From the NCBI GenBank assembly GCA_024233215.1, contig JACKPW010000007.1, positions 186,001-250,000 on the forward strand: a stretch of DNA of 64,000 nucleotides. The letters are read 5' to 3'. Under the pieces are notes generated by a model that made no database searches, was not told where the DNA came from, and saw only the letters and a list, made by a program, of their open reading frames with translations. Below are positions 9,901 to 18,395 of this stretch, piece by piece. Source of the DNA: Verrucomicrobiales bacterium. Lineage in GTDB: Bacteria; Verrucomicrobiota; Verrucomicrobiia; Limisphaerales; J093. The number at the start of each line of letters is the position of its first letter. The stretch's first letter is position 1. The position numbers were made by a program, and so were the translations under genes.

Positions 9901-11965
9901 CATCTCCCCCGACGCGCTCTTCCGCGACGGGTCCGTCATGCTGACCGTCGACCAGAACACCCGGATCGTGGCCCGCTGCTACAACGCCGGTCATTCCAAC
10001 CTCACCGGCCCCAACAACCCCCCCATTTCGTCCCCCTGGTCCGGCGCCATCGCCGCCACCTACATCGTTCAAACCCCTTCGATCGTCATCAGCGAGATCA
10101 TGTACCACCCGGCGAAGACGACTGCGGACGGCGCATTCGACCGGGAGGAGTTCGAGTATGTGGAGCTGCTGAACATCGGCGAGACCGACGTGAACCTGCA
10201 GGGATTTCGGCTCGGCGGCGGCATCGACTGCCGGATCACCGACGGGTTCGTCCTGCAGCCGGGCGCCCGCGCGTTGATCGTGGCCAACGTGGCTGCTTTC
10301 GAAGCGCGCTACGGTTCGGATCTGCCCGTGGCGGGCGTCTTCACCGGCCGCCTCGACAATGCCGGCGATCCCCTGACATTGAGCGGGCCGCTGGGCGAAC
10401 CCATCCTCGATTTCCGCTATAACGACACCTGGTTTCCCATCACCGACGGCTCCGGCTTCTCGCTGGCCGTGGTGAATCCCGAAGCCCCGTTGACCGACTG
10501 GTCCAGCCCCGTGCAATGGCAGGTGGACGGTTCCCCGCTCGGTTCGCCGGGCACGCCCGCCATCGCGCTGCCCACGGTACCGCCCGTGCAGATCAACGAG
10601 GCCCTGACCCATACCGACCCGCCGCAGGTGGACACCGTCGAGCTGTTTAATCCCGGAACCGAACCCGCGGACATCAGCGGGTGGTTCCTCACCGACGACT
10701 TCGGGACCCCGGCGAAATACCGGTTTCCGGAGGGCAGCGTCGTTCCCGCCGGTGGCCTCCACGTCGTGACCGAGGAGGCTTTCGGCGCCGGCGCGAGCGG
10801 CTTCCGCCTAAGTTCCACGGGCGACGAACTCTACCTCTTCGCCGCCGACACCGCCGGAGAGTTGGCCGGTTATCTTCACGGTTTTTCCTTCGGCGCGGCG
10901 TTCAACGGGGTCTCCTTCGGCGCGCATCGCAACAGCCAGGGCCGCGAGGACTTCGTCGCCGAATGGCACCCGAGCCTGGGCGACCGCAACTGGGGACCGC
11001 GCATCGGCCCTGTGGTCATCAGTGAACTCATGCCCCAACCCGCTCCGGTGTTCCTGAAGGAGAACAACACGCGCGATGAATACGTGGAACTCCTCAACCT
11101 GAGCGGGGTGGACCAACCGCTGTTTGATCCCGCGGCCCCAACGAACACGTGGCATCTGCGCGGCGGTATCGATTTCAACCTGCCCGAAGGACTCACCCTG
11201 CCGCCCGGCGGCCGGCTGTTGCTGGTCAATTTCGATCCCGCACTGCGTCCCGTGGATGTGACCGCCTTCCGCGCGGTCTACGGCTTGGACGACAGCATCC
11301 CGTTGTTCGGTCCGTATCAGGGCAACCTCTCGAACGAGGGTGAATCCGTGCGCCTGCTTCGCCCGGACACCCCGCAAACCGCGCCCGGACCGGACTTCGG
11401 CACGGCGCCCTACGTGCTCGTGGACGAGGTGGATTACGAGGTCCTGCCGCCCTGGCCGACCGGCGCGCGGGGCACCGGATGGTCCCTGCAACGCAGCCCG
11501 GAGGACGCCTATGGCAACGAGCCGTGGTCCTGGCATGCGGCCGCGCCCACGCCCGGCAACGTCAACGAACCCAACACCCTCGATGAGGACAACGACGGTC
11601 TCCTCGACGGTTGGGAGCGCACGCATGGCTTGAGCCCCGAAATCGCCACCGGCGACGATGGTCCCGACGGCGATCCCGACGGCGACCGGGCGTCGAATCA
11701 AGACGAACAACTTGCGGGCACCGACCCCCGTGATGCGTTCAGTGTACTCCGAATCGAGGCCGCCGCTTTGGTGGACGGCCGGCTGGGAATCCAGTTCCGC
11801 TCGGCGCTCAACCGGACCTACCGACTGCAAACCCGCGAGAACCTGGCGGTTGGAGACTGGCAGACGGTCAGCACCTTCCCCGCCGGAATTCCGGACCGGA
11901 TCGAGGTCCAGACTTCGCCGGCCAACGGTCTTACCGGAAGTTATTACCGCCTCGTGACGCCGTGA
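6914..11965 (+). CDS. Giant secreted CotH-kinase / lamin-tail-domain protein
   Basis: About 1683 residues from the ATG at 6914, which gives a good signal peptide (about 1-24). The open frame reaches back to a TTG at 6839, but that would bury the signal. Domains in order: a galactose-binding-like region (about 30-200); lamin-tail domain 1 (about 302-430; EISEFMADN, DWIELHN); chitobiase C-terminal-like domain (about 455-532; FTLDGTIP); CotH kinase-like domain (about 535-950; NIRGSSTQGYPKSSYA, PLWDFDRALGS); a second chitobiase-like domain (about 952-1052; YTLDGSDPR); three more lamin-tail domains (about 1054-1185, 1225-1350, 1365-1510). The C-terminal Asp-rich calcium-type repeats (DEDNDGLLDGWE) resemble thrombospondin type 3. 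Known CotH is a spore-coat protein kinase; here a cell-surface or secreted role is inferred. Confidence 0.92.
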   Translation: MHAWKHQFGSVLSCLLLAGTTVSRADTLVSTGAEWRWLKGIEEASQPDPAAWRAVDFDDSAWSVDVAPFWYGEALTLPGTELPDMQGGYTCVFLRHTFELTFPADVETMTLGAHSDDGFVAWINGHEVARFNMPDGEPAASGTSSSALAEPIPWQTFEIENARDFLAAGENVLAVQAFNASISGSSDFGIDVTLDVTGDTTPPAIELLIPPANGVVRSLRNVEVVFTEPVQGVDASDLRINGQPAAELEVYTARQYVFEFPEPPVGTVTFAWAVDHGITDLSGTAHPFGGGTWTCTLDPDAPVPGIEISEFMADNDNTLNDEDGDHSDWIELHNAGDTAVDLTGWHLTDDVENSSLWRLPAFTLAPDEYRIVFASGKDRTDPEAPLHTNFKLASSGGYLALTDRDGGIVSEFRFYPAQREDVSYGRDRFSAGVLGYFVIPTPGQPNATSGTGFAPPVEFSHPGGTFTGTRMVELSTVNPAAEIRFTLDGTIPRTSSTLYTEPIAITTPVMLRARSFATGLLPGDVRSEGYVPLAVSVLNTSSDLPLAILHNFGAGTIPAETDQPAWLMVFEPTAAGRSSLTNAPELATRTGINIRGSSTQGYPKSSYAVEAWDELNQDRKVSVLGMPAESDWVFYAPNSFEPVLIHNPFAHTLSRRIDRYSSRIRYAEVYVNTRGTAVSSSDYMGVYVIEEKIKRSPDRVDIDRLEPEHTTPPQVTGGYIMKIDRADANERTFYAAGMTIVYQDPPGPEIQLPQRDAQEQYIGSYLNAFGNALNGANFTDPVNGYRAYVDVPSWIDHHLLNVLTFNVDALRLSAWFYKPREGKLEFGPLWDFDRALGSTDGRDANPRIWRSAVGDLGTDFFNFPWWGRMFQDPDFWQAWIDRYQELRQTEFSLTSLNALVDELTNPLREAQVREVQRWPGHSPRGGSYTAEINLLKTWLAGRIEFMDDNFLDRPTLTHAGGPVKPGTIVAISRAAEAGSRLYYTLDGSDPRLPGGGISPDALFRDGSVMLTVDQNTRIVARCYNAGHSNLTGPNNPPISSPWSGAIAATYIVQTPSIVISEIMYHPAKTTADGAFDREEFEYVELLNIGETDVNLQGFRLGGGIDCRITDGFVLQPGARALIVANVAAFEARYGSDLPVAGVFTGRLDNAGDPLTLSGPLGEPILDFRYNDTWFPITDGSGFSLAVVNPEAPLTDWSSPVQWQVDGSPLGSPGTPAIALPTVPPVQINEALTHTDPPQVDTVELFNPGTEPADISGWFLTDDFGTPAKYRFPEGSVVPAGGLHVVTEEAFGAGASGFRLSSTGDELYLFAADTAGELAGYLHGFSFGAAFNGVSFGAHRNSQGREDFVAEWHPSLGDRNWGPRIGPVVISELMPQPAPVFLKENNTRDEYVELLNLSGVDQPLFDPAAPTNTWHLRGGIDFNLPEGLTLPPGGRLLLVNFDPALRPVDVTAFRAVYGLDDSIPLFGPYQGNLSNEGESVRLLRPDTPQTAPGPDFGTAPYVLVDEVDYEVLPPWPTGARGTGWSLQRSPEDAYGNEPWSWHAAAPTPGNVNEPNTLDEDNDGLLDGWERTHGLSPEIATGDDGPDGDPDGDRASNQDEQLAGTDPRDAFSVLRIEAAALVDGRLGIQFRSALNRTYRLQTRENLAVGDWQTVSTFPAGIPDRIEVQTSPANGLTGSYYRLVTP

Positions 11966-12082
11966 ACCGGACAGGATTGACAGGAAGCACAGGATGCCCG
12001 CCCCCGTAGCGGCGAATTGGCGTTCGCCGGGGGGGAGATCGTAGCGACGGCAGGCTTCCTGGTCACTTCACACGCCGCCGCC

Positions 12083-12131
12083 AAAGCGGTGAAGGCTGAC
12101 GCTTTTCACCGCACTCCAAAACCTCGCGGAG
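12083..12131 (+). repeat. Dispersed hairpin repeat family R2, copy 1
   Basis: Carries the core AAAGCGGTGAAGGCT followed by CGCTTTTCACCGCACTCC, which folds as a GCGGTGAA/TTCACCGC stem, then a second small CTCC/GGAG hairpin. Further copies lie at 22597, 25021 and, inverted, 46051. This copy is between the convergent ends of the CotH-type gene and the propeller gene. Confidence 0.75.
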
Positions 12132-12168
12132 CGTCGTGGACCGACGGAGCCGCCATCACCCTGGCGCC

Positions 12169-14511
12169 TCACGGCTCCACTTGGCGGGCGCGATAGAACC
12201 AGTCGGTGCCGGGTGGCGCGGTCTCGTGGTAAATCTCGAACTCACCCCGGTCACACGGGTCCCGGCCGACCTCCTGCCAGGTCTCCAGGTCCTCGCTTCC
12301 TTCGACCACCACCTCGTGGCCGTAGGGCGCTTCCACCGTGACCAGCATCGCACCATCCGGGAGCCGGTAGGTCAATTCCGGGATCACCCGTGGCTCGGTA
12401 ACGTGCGAGGGCACCACCTCGGAGTGCCACACTTCGCCTCCATAGGTCACCAGGTAAAACCGGCCCTCGGCGAACAGGAGGTCGGCGGGAGCAGCGCTGG
12501 TCTGGATTTCGACCACGTTCGTCCACGTCACCCCTTCGGCGGAGCCATACATCTGGGTCAGATTCCTGGAACTGTCCCATGACGCGCCAAGAAGCGTGCC
12601 GTTGCCGTAGATTGCTACATCTGGCTGATACCGGTATCCCTCATTGACCCAAGTCGCCCCGTCCTCAGAGGTGTGTACGTTCCTTCCCCTCGCCACGAAA
12701 CGCCCCTTTCCGTAAAGCAGGGCGTCCAGCGCTGGGATAAAGAACGGGTCAATCGCATACAACACCGGCACATCCCACTCTTCTCCGTCAGCCGAAGTGA
12801 CGATCTTGTAGGAGTCCAGAAATACCATCCGGCCCTTCGCATATGCCACAGACTTTGCCCACGCCATTGGGTATATGCCACTCGGTAGCAATGGCATCAT
12901 GTTTGTCATCCAGTTTCTGCCATCCGCGGAACTGACGAACCACACTCGGTCATTGTCACTCGAATCCGTTGACCCCGGTGCAACGCAAATGAACCCTCTC
13001 CGGCCGAATGCCATCTGTCCACCAACGACAAAGCCAACAGGGTCATGCTCGGTCCACTCCCGACCGTTGACCGTGCTCAGGGGGAGTGCGCTAGCCCAAC
13101 TCGCAAAGCGACTCGCTCCGAAAGCTAAATTCTGATGAGGTGCGGTCGAATTGCTCGGCTGCCACGCCAGACCATCATCCGAGTACCAAGCGCTCCCGCT
13201 GGTTTTGTCATTCTTCCGGCCGGCCGCGACGAACACTCCGTTCCCGTAGGCCAGTTTCCAATCCAGCGTCTGGCCTTCCTGCAGAACTGTGTCCGCCAAG
13301 GTCCATTGCTCCAGCGGACCCGGTGGCGGCTCCGGGGGCGCCGGGTAAGCCCGGTAGAACCGCTGCGGCAGCCCTGCAGCAGCCTCGTCATACCCCTCGA
13401 ATTCTCCCCGGTCGCACGGGTCGGTCGCGATCTGCTCCCAGTCCACCATGTCCGCGCTCGCCTCCACCACCACCGACTGCCCGTAGGGCCCCTCCACCGT
13501 CAGGAGCATCGCGCCGTCCGGCAGCCGGAAGCTGTCCTTCAGGCGGAATCGGATTTCCTCAACGGAAGGTGCGATCACTTCCGACAAGGCGAAGGTGCCG
13601 TCCCGTGCCACCGCCGCAAATCGGCCATCCGCGAACACCACGTCCTCAAACTCGCTGCTCGTTTCCAGCTTCGTCACCGCCCAGCTCACTCCGTCACTCG
13701 AGGTGTAAAGCGTCCCGTCGGGACCCCCTCCAGCAAATAGCCCGTTGCCGTAGCAGAGTGCTTGCCGGGGCCCTTCATTATGAGCGTACCCGTGCACCGT
13801 CCACGTCATGGCATCTTCCGACGTCAGCACGACCTCTCCCTCGGGGACTTGTCCGTCTTCCCCGGCCGCAACAAACAAGCCACCCCCGAAAGCCACCGAT
13901 CTAATCGAGTGGGCGACACTCGGCTCCTGAACGTAGCTCAAAGGCCAATCAATGAGGTTTATCGAGGTTCTCACCCTGAGGCCATTCGACATCACCCACC
14001 TTCCCTTGCCGAAGGCCAGCGCAGCGGGAATATCATCCAAATTCGCAGGCATGGTATCCCACCGCCGCCCCAACTCCGACTTCGCGACGTACCCGGACGC
14101 GCAAGTCACAAACAGGTCGCGTCCATATGCCACCACCCGCGAGGCCGGAGGCACGTTCTCGGATTCACCCCAGACGTCCCCATCCTCCGAAGCAAAGCTC
14201 GGACCAGTACACCCCACAGCCACAAAGTTGCCGTTTCCAAATGCAAGCCCGCCACATCCTGGTGCCTCGTTGCTCCAGCCGCCATCTTCATTCCAGCGGT
14301 GGATGCCCTTGGTCGATACTGCAACCAAGCGTCCGTTCCCGTAAGCGACCCTCCAGAAAGCATCGCTGTAGGCCCCCACCCGTTCAGGCTGAATGCTCCA
14401 TTGCAGTCCATCGGCGGCCTGGGTGTTCAACGCGACGCAACCGGCTAGCAACACCGCCGCGGCAAGCGCAATGGGTCCGGCGGTCGCGCGACTGGGCAGA
14501 ACCGTTCTCAT
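12169..14511 (-). CDS. Secreted protein of two tandem propeller-like halves
   Basis: 780 residues with a signal region (about 1-33; LAAAVLLAGCVALNTQAADG, possibly a lipobox at Cys25). It consists of two homologous halves. Each holds short repeats of the type YGNGxFVAVG / SxDGxxW, as in photosystem-assembly/sialidase-like propellers. Each half ends in a near-identical module: LPDGAMLLTVEGPYG...DPCDRGEFE...RFYRA near residue 324, and LPDGAMLVTVEAPYG...DPCDRGEFE...WFYRA near residue 717. The terminal module resembles the autotransporter or tail segments seen on many verrucomicrobial secreted proteins. No catalytic residues are recognised. It converges on the CotH-type gene, with about 200 bp of repeat DNA between them. 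Confidence 0.85.
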   Translation of the reverse strand: MRTVLPSRATAGPIALAAAVLLAGCVALNTQAADGLQWSIQPERVGAYSDAFWRVAYGNGRLVAVSTKGIHRWNEDGGWSNEAPGCGGLAFGNGNFVAVGCTGPSFASEDGDVWGESENVPPASRVVAYGRDLFVTCASGYVAKSELGRRWDTMPANLDDIPAALAFGKGRWVMSNGLRVRTSINLIDWPLSYVQEPSVAHSIRSVAFGGGLFVAAGEDGQVPEGEVVLTSEDAMTWTVHGYAHNEGPRQALCYGNGLFAGGGPDGTLYTSSDGVSWAVTKLETSSEFEDVVFADGRFAAVARDGTFALSEVIAPSVEEIRFRLKDSFRLPDGAMLLTVEGPYGQSVVVEASADMVDWEQIATDPCDRGEFEGYDEAAAGLPQRFYRAYPAPPEPPPGPLEQWTLADTVLQEGQTLDWKLAYGNGVFVAAGRKNDKTSGSAWYSDDGLAWQPSNSTAPHQNLAFGASRFASWASALPLSTVNGREWTEHDPVGFVVGGQMAFGRRGFICVAPGSTDSSDNDRVWFVSSADGRNWMTNMMPLLPSGIYPMAWAKSVAYAKGRMVFLDSYKIVTSADGEEWDVPVLYAIDPFFIPALDALLYGKGRFVARGRNVHTSEDGATWVNEGYRYQPDVAIYGNGTLLGASWDSSRNLTQMYGSAEGVTWTNVVEIQTSAAPADLLFAEGRFYLVTYGGEVWHSEVVPSHVTEPRVIPELTYRLPDGAMLVTVEAPYGHEVVVEGSEDLETWQEVGRDPCDRGEFEIYHETAPPGTDWFYRARQVEP

Positions 14512-14732
14512 GTCACGAGGTCAGGAGTGGGTAGGGCGTGGCGTGGTGTGGCGTGGCACGATGCAATGCCCGGCAAGGTAGCACCTCCCGTGCCGTCCGA
14601 CGTTAACAATTCGCGGAAACCAGCAAGGACCCAGCTCCCTAGCCCGGAGGTTTCACGCCGTCTTCCCCCGCCCCGCGAATCCGGGCCCGCTTGTTGGCTT
14701 TCCATGCCGCGAGTTTCTGCTAGGCTCCGCCC

Positions 14733-15956
14733 ATGCCTTTCGCAAAGTTGGGGCTTTCCCAGGACGTGCTCGAGGGCGTGGCGGCCATGGGGTACGTGGA
14801 GCCGACGCCAATCCAGGCCCATGGTATCCCGGTGATGATGGACGGCCGGGACATGATCGGCAGCGCCCAGACGGGCACCGGCAAGACGGCCGCATTTGCC
14901 CTGCCGATCCTCACCAAACTGGAGGAATCGGCGCCCGGCCCGCGCGCCCTCATTCTCGAACCCACCCGCGAGCTCGCCGCCCAGGTCGAGACCGCCTGCC
15001 GCGACATGGCACGGTTCACGAAGCTGCGTGTCGGCGTGGTCTACGGCGGCGTGGGATACGGTCCGCAGAACGATGCCTTGAAACGCGGCGTCGATGTGCT
15101 CGTGGCCACGCCGGGCCGGTTGCTGGATCACATCGAACGGGGCAACTGCCGGCTCGACCGCGTCGGTTTCCTGGTGCTCGACGAGGCGGATCGCATGCTC
15201 GACATGGGCTTCCTGCCCGACGTGCGCCGGATCATTCGCAAATGCCCGTCCAAACGACAAACCGCCCTGTTCTCGGCCACCATTCCCTACCAGATCGACA
15301 ACCTGATCAAGTGGGCGATGAACTCCCCCGAGGTGATCGAGGTCGGGAAACGGCGTTCCCCGGCCGAAACGGTCCGGCACGCGCTCTATCCCGTGGCCAC
15401 CTCGCAGAAGAACGAACTCCTGCTCGCCCTGCTCCAGAAGCTGGAATACGAGTCGGTCATCATCTTCTGCCGCACCAAGCACGGGGCGGACCAGGTCTCG
15501 AACCTGCTCAAGAAGAGCAACCATCCGGTCGCCGTCCTCCACAGCAACCGCACCCAGAAGGAGCGCGAGCAGGCGTTGACCGGCTTCCGCAAGGGCCGGT
15601 TCGAGGTCCTCGTCGCCACCGACATCGCCTCGCGCGGCCTCGACATTCTCGACGTCACCCACGTGATCAATTACGACGTCCCCCAACATCCGGAGGACTA
15701 CGTGCATCGCATCGGCCGGACGGGTCGTGCCCAGGCGGAGGGGGACGCCTTGACGTTAATGACCGTGGAGGACGTCAGCCACGTCCGGGCCATCGAGGGA
15801 TTCATCGGCCGGGAAATCGACCGGACGCGTCTGCCGGATTTTGCCTACTCCTACACGACCCTGCTGGACAGCTCCCTGGGCGCGCCGGGCCAGCGCCGCA
15901 AACGGGCCCGTGGCGGGCGCTTGGGACGCGGCTTCAGTTACGCGCCGGGGCGGTAG
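14733..15956 (+). CDS. DEAD-box ATP-dependent RNA helicase (RhlE-like)
   Basis: 407 residues, the size of a minimal DEAD-box helicase with a short tail. All core motifs are present: Q motif (PTPIQ), motif I AQTGTGKT (residues 45-52), Ia PTRELA, Ib TPGRLL, II DEAD (about 149-152), III SAT, IV IIFCRTK, V TDIASRGLDI, VI HRIGRTGRA. The tail after about residue 385 is Arg/Gly-rich (QRRKRARGGRLGRG), as in RhlE-type helicases that contact ribosomes or the degradosome. It unwinds short RNA duplexes in the cytoplasm. FolC follows 43 bp downstream on the same strand, so the two could share a transcript. Confidence 0.95.
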   Translation: MPFAKLGLSQDVLEGVAAMGYVEPTPIQAHGIPVMMDGRDMIGSAQTGTGKTAAFALPILTKLEESAPGPRALILEPTRELAAQVETACRDMARFTKLRVGVVYGGVGYGPQNDALKRGVDVLVATPGRLLDHIERGNCRLDRVGFLVLDEADRMLDMGFLPDVRRIIRKCPSKRQTALFSATIPYQIDNLIKWAMNSPEVIEVGKRRSPAETVRHALYPVATSQKNELLLALLQKLEYESVIIFCRTKHGADQVSNLLKKSNHPVAVLHSNRTQKEREQALTGFRKGRFEVLVATDIASRGLDILDVTHVINYDVPQHPEDYVHRIGRTGRAQAEGDALTLMTVEDVSHVRAIEGFIGREIDRTRLPDFAYSYTTLLDSSLGAPGQRRKRARGGRLGRGFSYAPGR

Positions 15957-15999
15957 GCCGGCAGTCCCCCCCCCCACGAAATCCCGCTGCAACGCCGCG

Positions 16000-17292
16000 A
16001 TGACCTACCGCGAAGCGACCGAGTTTCTCTACGAATTGCGCTGGCTGGGCGTAAAGCTCGGCCTGGAACACACCCGCGAACTGGCGGCCCGGCGGGGCAA
16101 CCCACACGAGGCGTTGCGCTTCATTCACGTCGCGGGCACCAACGGCAAGGGATCCACCTGCACCATGCTGGCGGGCATCTACCGTGCCGCCGGCCTGAGG
16201 GTGGGGCTGTTCACCTCACCGCACCTCGTCTCCTTCCGGGAACGCATCCAGGTCAACGGCCGCCCCATCGCGGAGGCGGAAGTGGCGGCGCGCGTGGCGG
16301 AGTTTCGCGAGGTGCTGCGCGGTTTTTCTCCGGACCGCATGCCCACGTTTTTCGAGGTGGTCACTGTGCTCGCGGCCGAACATTTCCTGGCCCAGGGCTG
16401 CGACCTCGTGATCTGGGAAACCGGCATGGGAGGGCGGCTGGATTCCACCAACGTCGTGACCCCGCTGGCCAGCGTCATCACGAACGTGCAGTTCGACCAC
16501 CAGCAGTGGCTCGGACACACGCTTCCGGAAATTGCCGCGGAAAAGGCCGGCATTATCAAGCCCGGCATCCCGGTCGTCACGGCCGCCCGCGATCCCGTGG
16601 TGCTCGGGGTCATCCGCGCCGTCGCCCATCACCAGGAAGCCCCTTTGACGGAACTGCCGGTCGACGCGGAGAATCAGCCGCCCCTGGACCATCTGGAACT
16701 CCCCTTGCAAGGCCGACACCAACGCCTGAACGCCGCACTCGCGCTGGCCACGGTCGAGGTGCTGCAGAAGGTGCTCCCCGTGGCCCCGGACGCCGTGGTG
16801 GAAGGCCTTCGATCCGTCAGTCTCGCCGGGCGGTTCCAAATCGTGCAGCCGGCAGGCGCCCCGCCGACCGTGCTGGATGGAGCCCACAATCCGGGGGGAG
16901 CCATGGCACTCCGTCTGGCGCTTGAGGAGCGTTTTCCGGAGCAACGGCCCACCCTGATCCTGGGGGCGCTGCAGGAAAAGGACTGGCCGGCGTTCTGCGA
17001 GGCGCTTCTGCCGTTGGCAAACCGCGTGCTCCTGGTGCCCGTGGCCAGCACGCGGTCGGCGAAACCGACCGACCTGCTGCCGGTCTGCCGTCGACTGGCA
17101 CCGGCGCTGGCAATTTCTGAATGCGCTTCCCTGGCCGAGGCGCTGGAGCAGTCCGCAACCGATTCCCTGCGGGTCATCGCCGGTTCGCTCTACCTGGTGG
17201 GGGAAGCGCTGACCCGGTTGGCTCCCGACAACGCCCTGCTCGACGAACGGGTTTTGAACGAAAAGGGGCCGGCCGATGTCTCTCGAGGCTGA
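16000..17292 (+). CDS. folC: Bifunctional folylpolyglutamate / dihydrofolate synthase
   Basis: 430 residues from the ATG at 16000; the frame is open further upstream but only overlaps the helicase gene. A Mur-ligase-type ATP-binding loop GTNGKGS is at residues 46-52, followed by LFTSPHLVSFRERI, WETGMGGRLD and VLDGAHNPGG, all standard FolC signatures. The enzyme adds glutamates to folates, and in many bacteria also makes dihydrofolate from dihydropteroate. Length fits the family (about 420-450). It follows the helicase gene by 43 bp. Downstream is a repeat-rich gap with a hairpin that serves better as terminator for the opposite strand. Confidence 0.94.
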   Translation: MTYREATEFLYELRWLGVKLGLEHTRELAARRGNPHEALRFIHVAGTNGKGSTCTMLAGIYRAAGLRVGLFTSPHLVSFRERIQVNGRPIAEAEVAARVAEFREVLRGFSPDRMPTFFEVVTVLAAEHFLAQGCDLVIWETGMGGRLDSTNVVTPLASVITNVQFDHQQWLGHTLPEIAAEKAGIIKPGIPVVTAARDPVVLGVIRAVAHHQEAPLTELPVDAENQPPLDHLELPLQGRHQRLNAALALATVEVLQKVLPVAPDAVVEGLRSVSLAGRFQIVQPAGAPPTVLDGAHNPGGAMALRLALEERFPEQRPTLILGALQEKDWPAFCEALLPLANRVLLVPVASTRSAKPTDLLPVCRRLAPALAISECASLAEALEQSATDSLRVIAGSLYLVGEALTRLAPDNALLDERVLNEKGPADVSRG

Positions 17293-17402
17293 GAGGTATC
17301 CATGCAGTGATCGTCTCCCGTTGCTCGCGTGATTCGCGGGGACGGGGAGTCGCTGCGGTTGAGGCCATTTCGTCGCGGATGGCGGTAAATGTGGCATTGG
17401 CG

Positions 17403-17433
17403 CAAAGAAAAGGCCGCACGCGAACGTGCGGCC
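17403..17433 (-). terminator. Intrinsic terminator of the small basic-protein gene
   Basis: A perfect 9-bp stem (GGCCGCACG/CGTGCGGCC) with a 4-base loop. Read on the minus strand it is followed at once by TTTTCTTTG. It lies 27 bp past the stop codon of the small minus-strand gene. On the plus strand the following sequence is GTTTCTC, so it may weakly stop folC transcription as well. Confidence 0.75.
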
Positions 17434-17460
17434 GTTTCTCACGATGTTTTCAATTCGATT

Positions 17461-17625
17461 TCAGCCTCCCGAATCCTCGGACATCTCACCATTACGCAAA
17501 CATTCCCGGATCTTACGTCGCTCATACCGGTGCTTCTTCGCCTTCTCCGGCCGGGCATCAACCTGCCGGAAGGGATGGCTCGCACTGGTCAGGGTGGTAT
17601 TCATGAGGTCGTGTGACTTCGTCAT
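17461..17625 (-). CDS. Small basic protein of unknown function (54 aa)
   Basis: 54 residues. The ATG has a good Shine-Dalgarno sequence (AGGTGA) about 8 bp upstream, and a strong rho-independent terminator follows 27 bp after the stop. Together these argue for a real gene. The frame extends upstream as a longer open frame, but only this Met has an RBS. The protein has a Ser/Thr-rich N-terminal half and a strongly basic, probably helical segment at residues 26-40 (PEKAKKHRYERRKIR), then an acidic end (GEMSEDSGG). The basic helix suggests RNA, DNA or ribosome contact, but no family is recognised. It is the only gene in a 1.1-kb stretch of palindromic DNA. Confidence 0.6.
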   Translation of the reverse strand: MTKSHDLMNTTLTSASHPFRQVDARPEKAKKHRYERRKIRECLRNGEMSEDSGG

Positions 17626-18395
17626 AGAGTTCACCTGAGGTTGGGATTTGAGGGGAAATAGCGTCCTGCCGCCGGCTGCGGCCGGTGAAGCGCCGTCAGT
17701 GTGTTCACGATCAGCATGACGCCCGTTAAGCCATGCGGGTTGGAACCAACCCGCCCACACGCTGGGGAACTTAGCAAGCCTTCGCAGAATGTCCACCGTA
17801 AGTTTGCCTGAACGCCACAATTGTGACAAACACCGGAGCGGAGACGGCCCGTCCCCTCCCAGATCGGGACCTCCAGGAACCTGTCGCGGGCAACGGGCCG
17901 TCGCCCCTCCGGGTGTGTGCGTCAAGTTCAGGGCACTGCGGTTGGGCTGATGGAGTCGCGAGCCGTTGCCTCAGACCAACCCGATCCGCCCGATCGGAAA
18001 CCGGACCTGTTGCCAGCCGACCTCGCAATCCCGGAGGGATGCAAGCCATTAGCCGGGGGTTGAGCGAAGCGACACCCCCGGACCCTACGCCCGAAGCACC
18101 CCCCGATCCCGACGGGATCGCAGCCTGGCCCCCACTGGCATCCCTCCGGGATGCGGGGTCCATTCCGACCGGTTTCCGGTGGTATCGCTCGTCCCTCGCT
18201 CGACCACCGGCTAATGGCTTTGAACCCTCCGGGTTCGGGAAACCCCAGGCTCGTATGGCAACGGGCTTTCGGCCCTCCTCAGCGTCGAGGCCGCAACCAA
18301 TCCGATCGCCCCAACGGCAATGCCCTTAACTTGGCGCCCATGCCCTCCGATTGCGCCGGCTTGCCCGCCCCGGCTTCCTCAGGCAAAAACACCCC
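17626..18395. other. 770-bp repeat-rich intergenic region
   Basis: No credible gene. It contains a 9-bp-arm palindrome (17735-17754; GCGGGTTGG/CCAACCCGC), a 10-bp inverted repeat (17843-17852 with 17893-17902; GACGGCCCGT), and a composite palindrome at 18030-18232. Open frames here run through the repeats and lack RBSs. It should contain the promoters of the small minus-strand gene and the plus-strand TolB-like gene, but none is clear. Confidence 0.55.
18030..18232. repeat. Composite palindromic element with four hairpins
   Basis: Two arms of about 55 bp (18030-18082 and 18173-18232) are inverted copies of each other. Both start CCCGGAGGG and both contain AGCCATTAGCCGG. Each arm also folds on itself (CCGGGGGT/ACCCCCGG and CCGGTGGT/ACCACCGG). 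Two more hairpins lie between them: CGATCCC/GGGATCG at about 18104-18120 and GCATCCC/GGGATGC at 18138-18154. The stems differ between arms but stay paired. Confidence 0.75.

Noticed and set aside
6899..10762. Very long minus-strand open frame (1287 codons) opposite the CotH-type gene
   Set aside because: GC-rich coding DNA often leaves the antisense frame open. The translation has no known motif, no RBS or signal, and the plus-strand protein has clear domains over the same DNA.
14531..14560. GTGGC-type short tandem run ahead of the helicase gene
   Set aside because: Only four or five degenerate 5-mers; too short to call a repeat family and not seen elsewhere in the window.
17412..17433. Hairpin taken as the terminator of folC
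   Set aside because: On the plus strand it is followed by GTTTCTC, not a U-run, and it lies 119 bp after the stop; the opposite strand has the proper U-run. It was assigned to the small minus-strand gene, with only a possible weak effect on folC.
17823..18329. Open frames running through the palindromic DNA at 17.8-18.3 kb
   Set aside because: They consist of repeat arms in both orientations, lack an RBS and give low-complexity Pro/Ser/Arg products.
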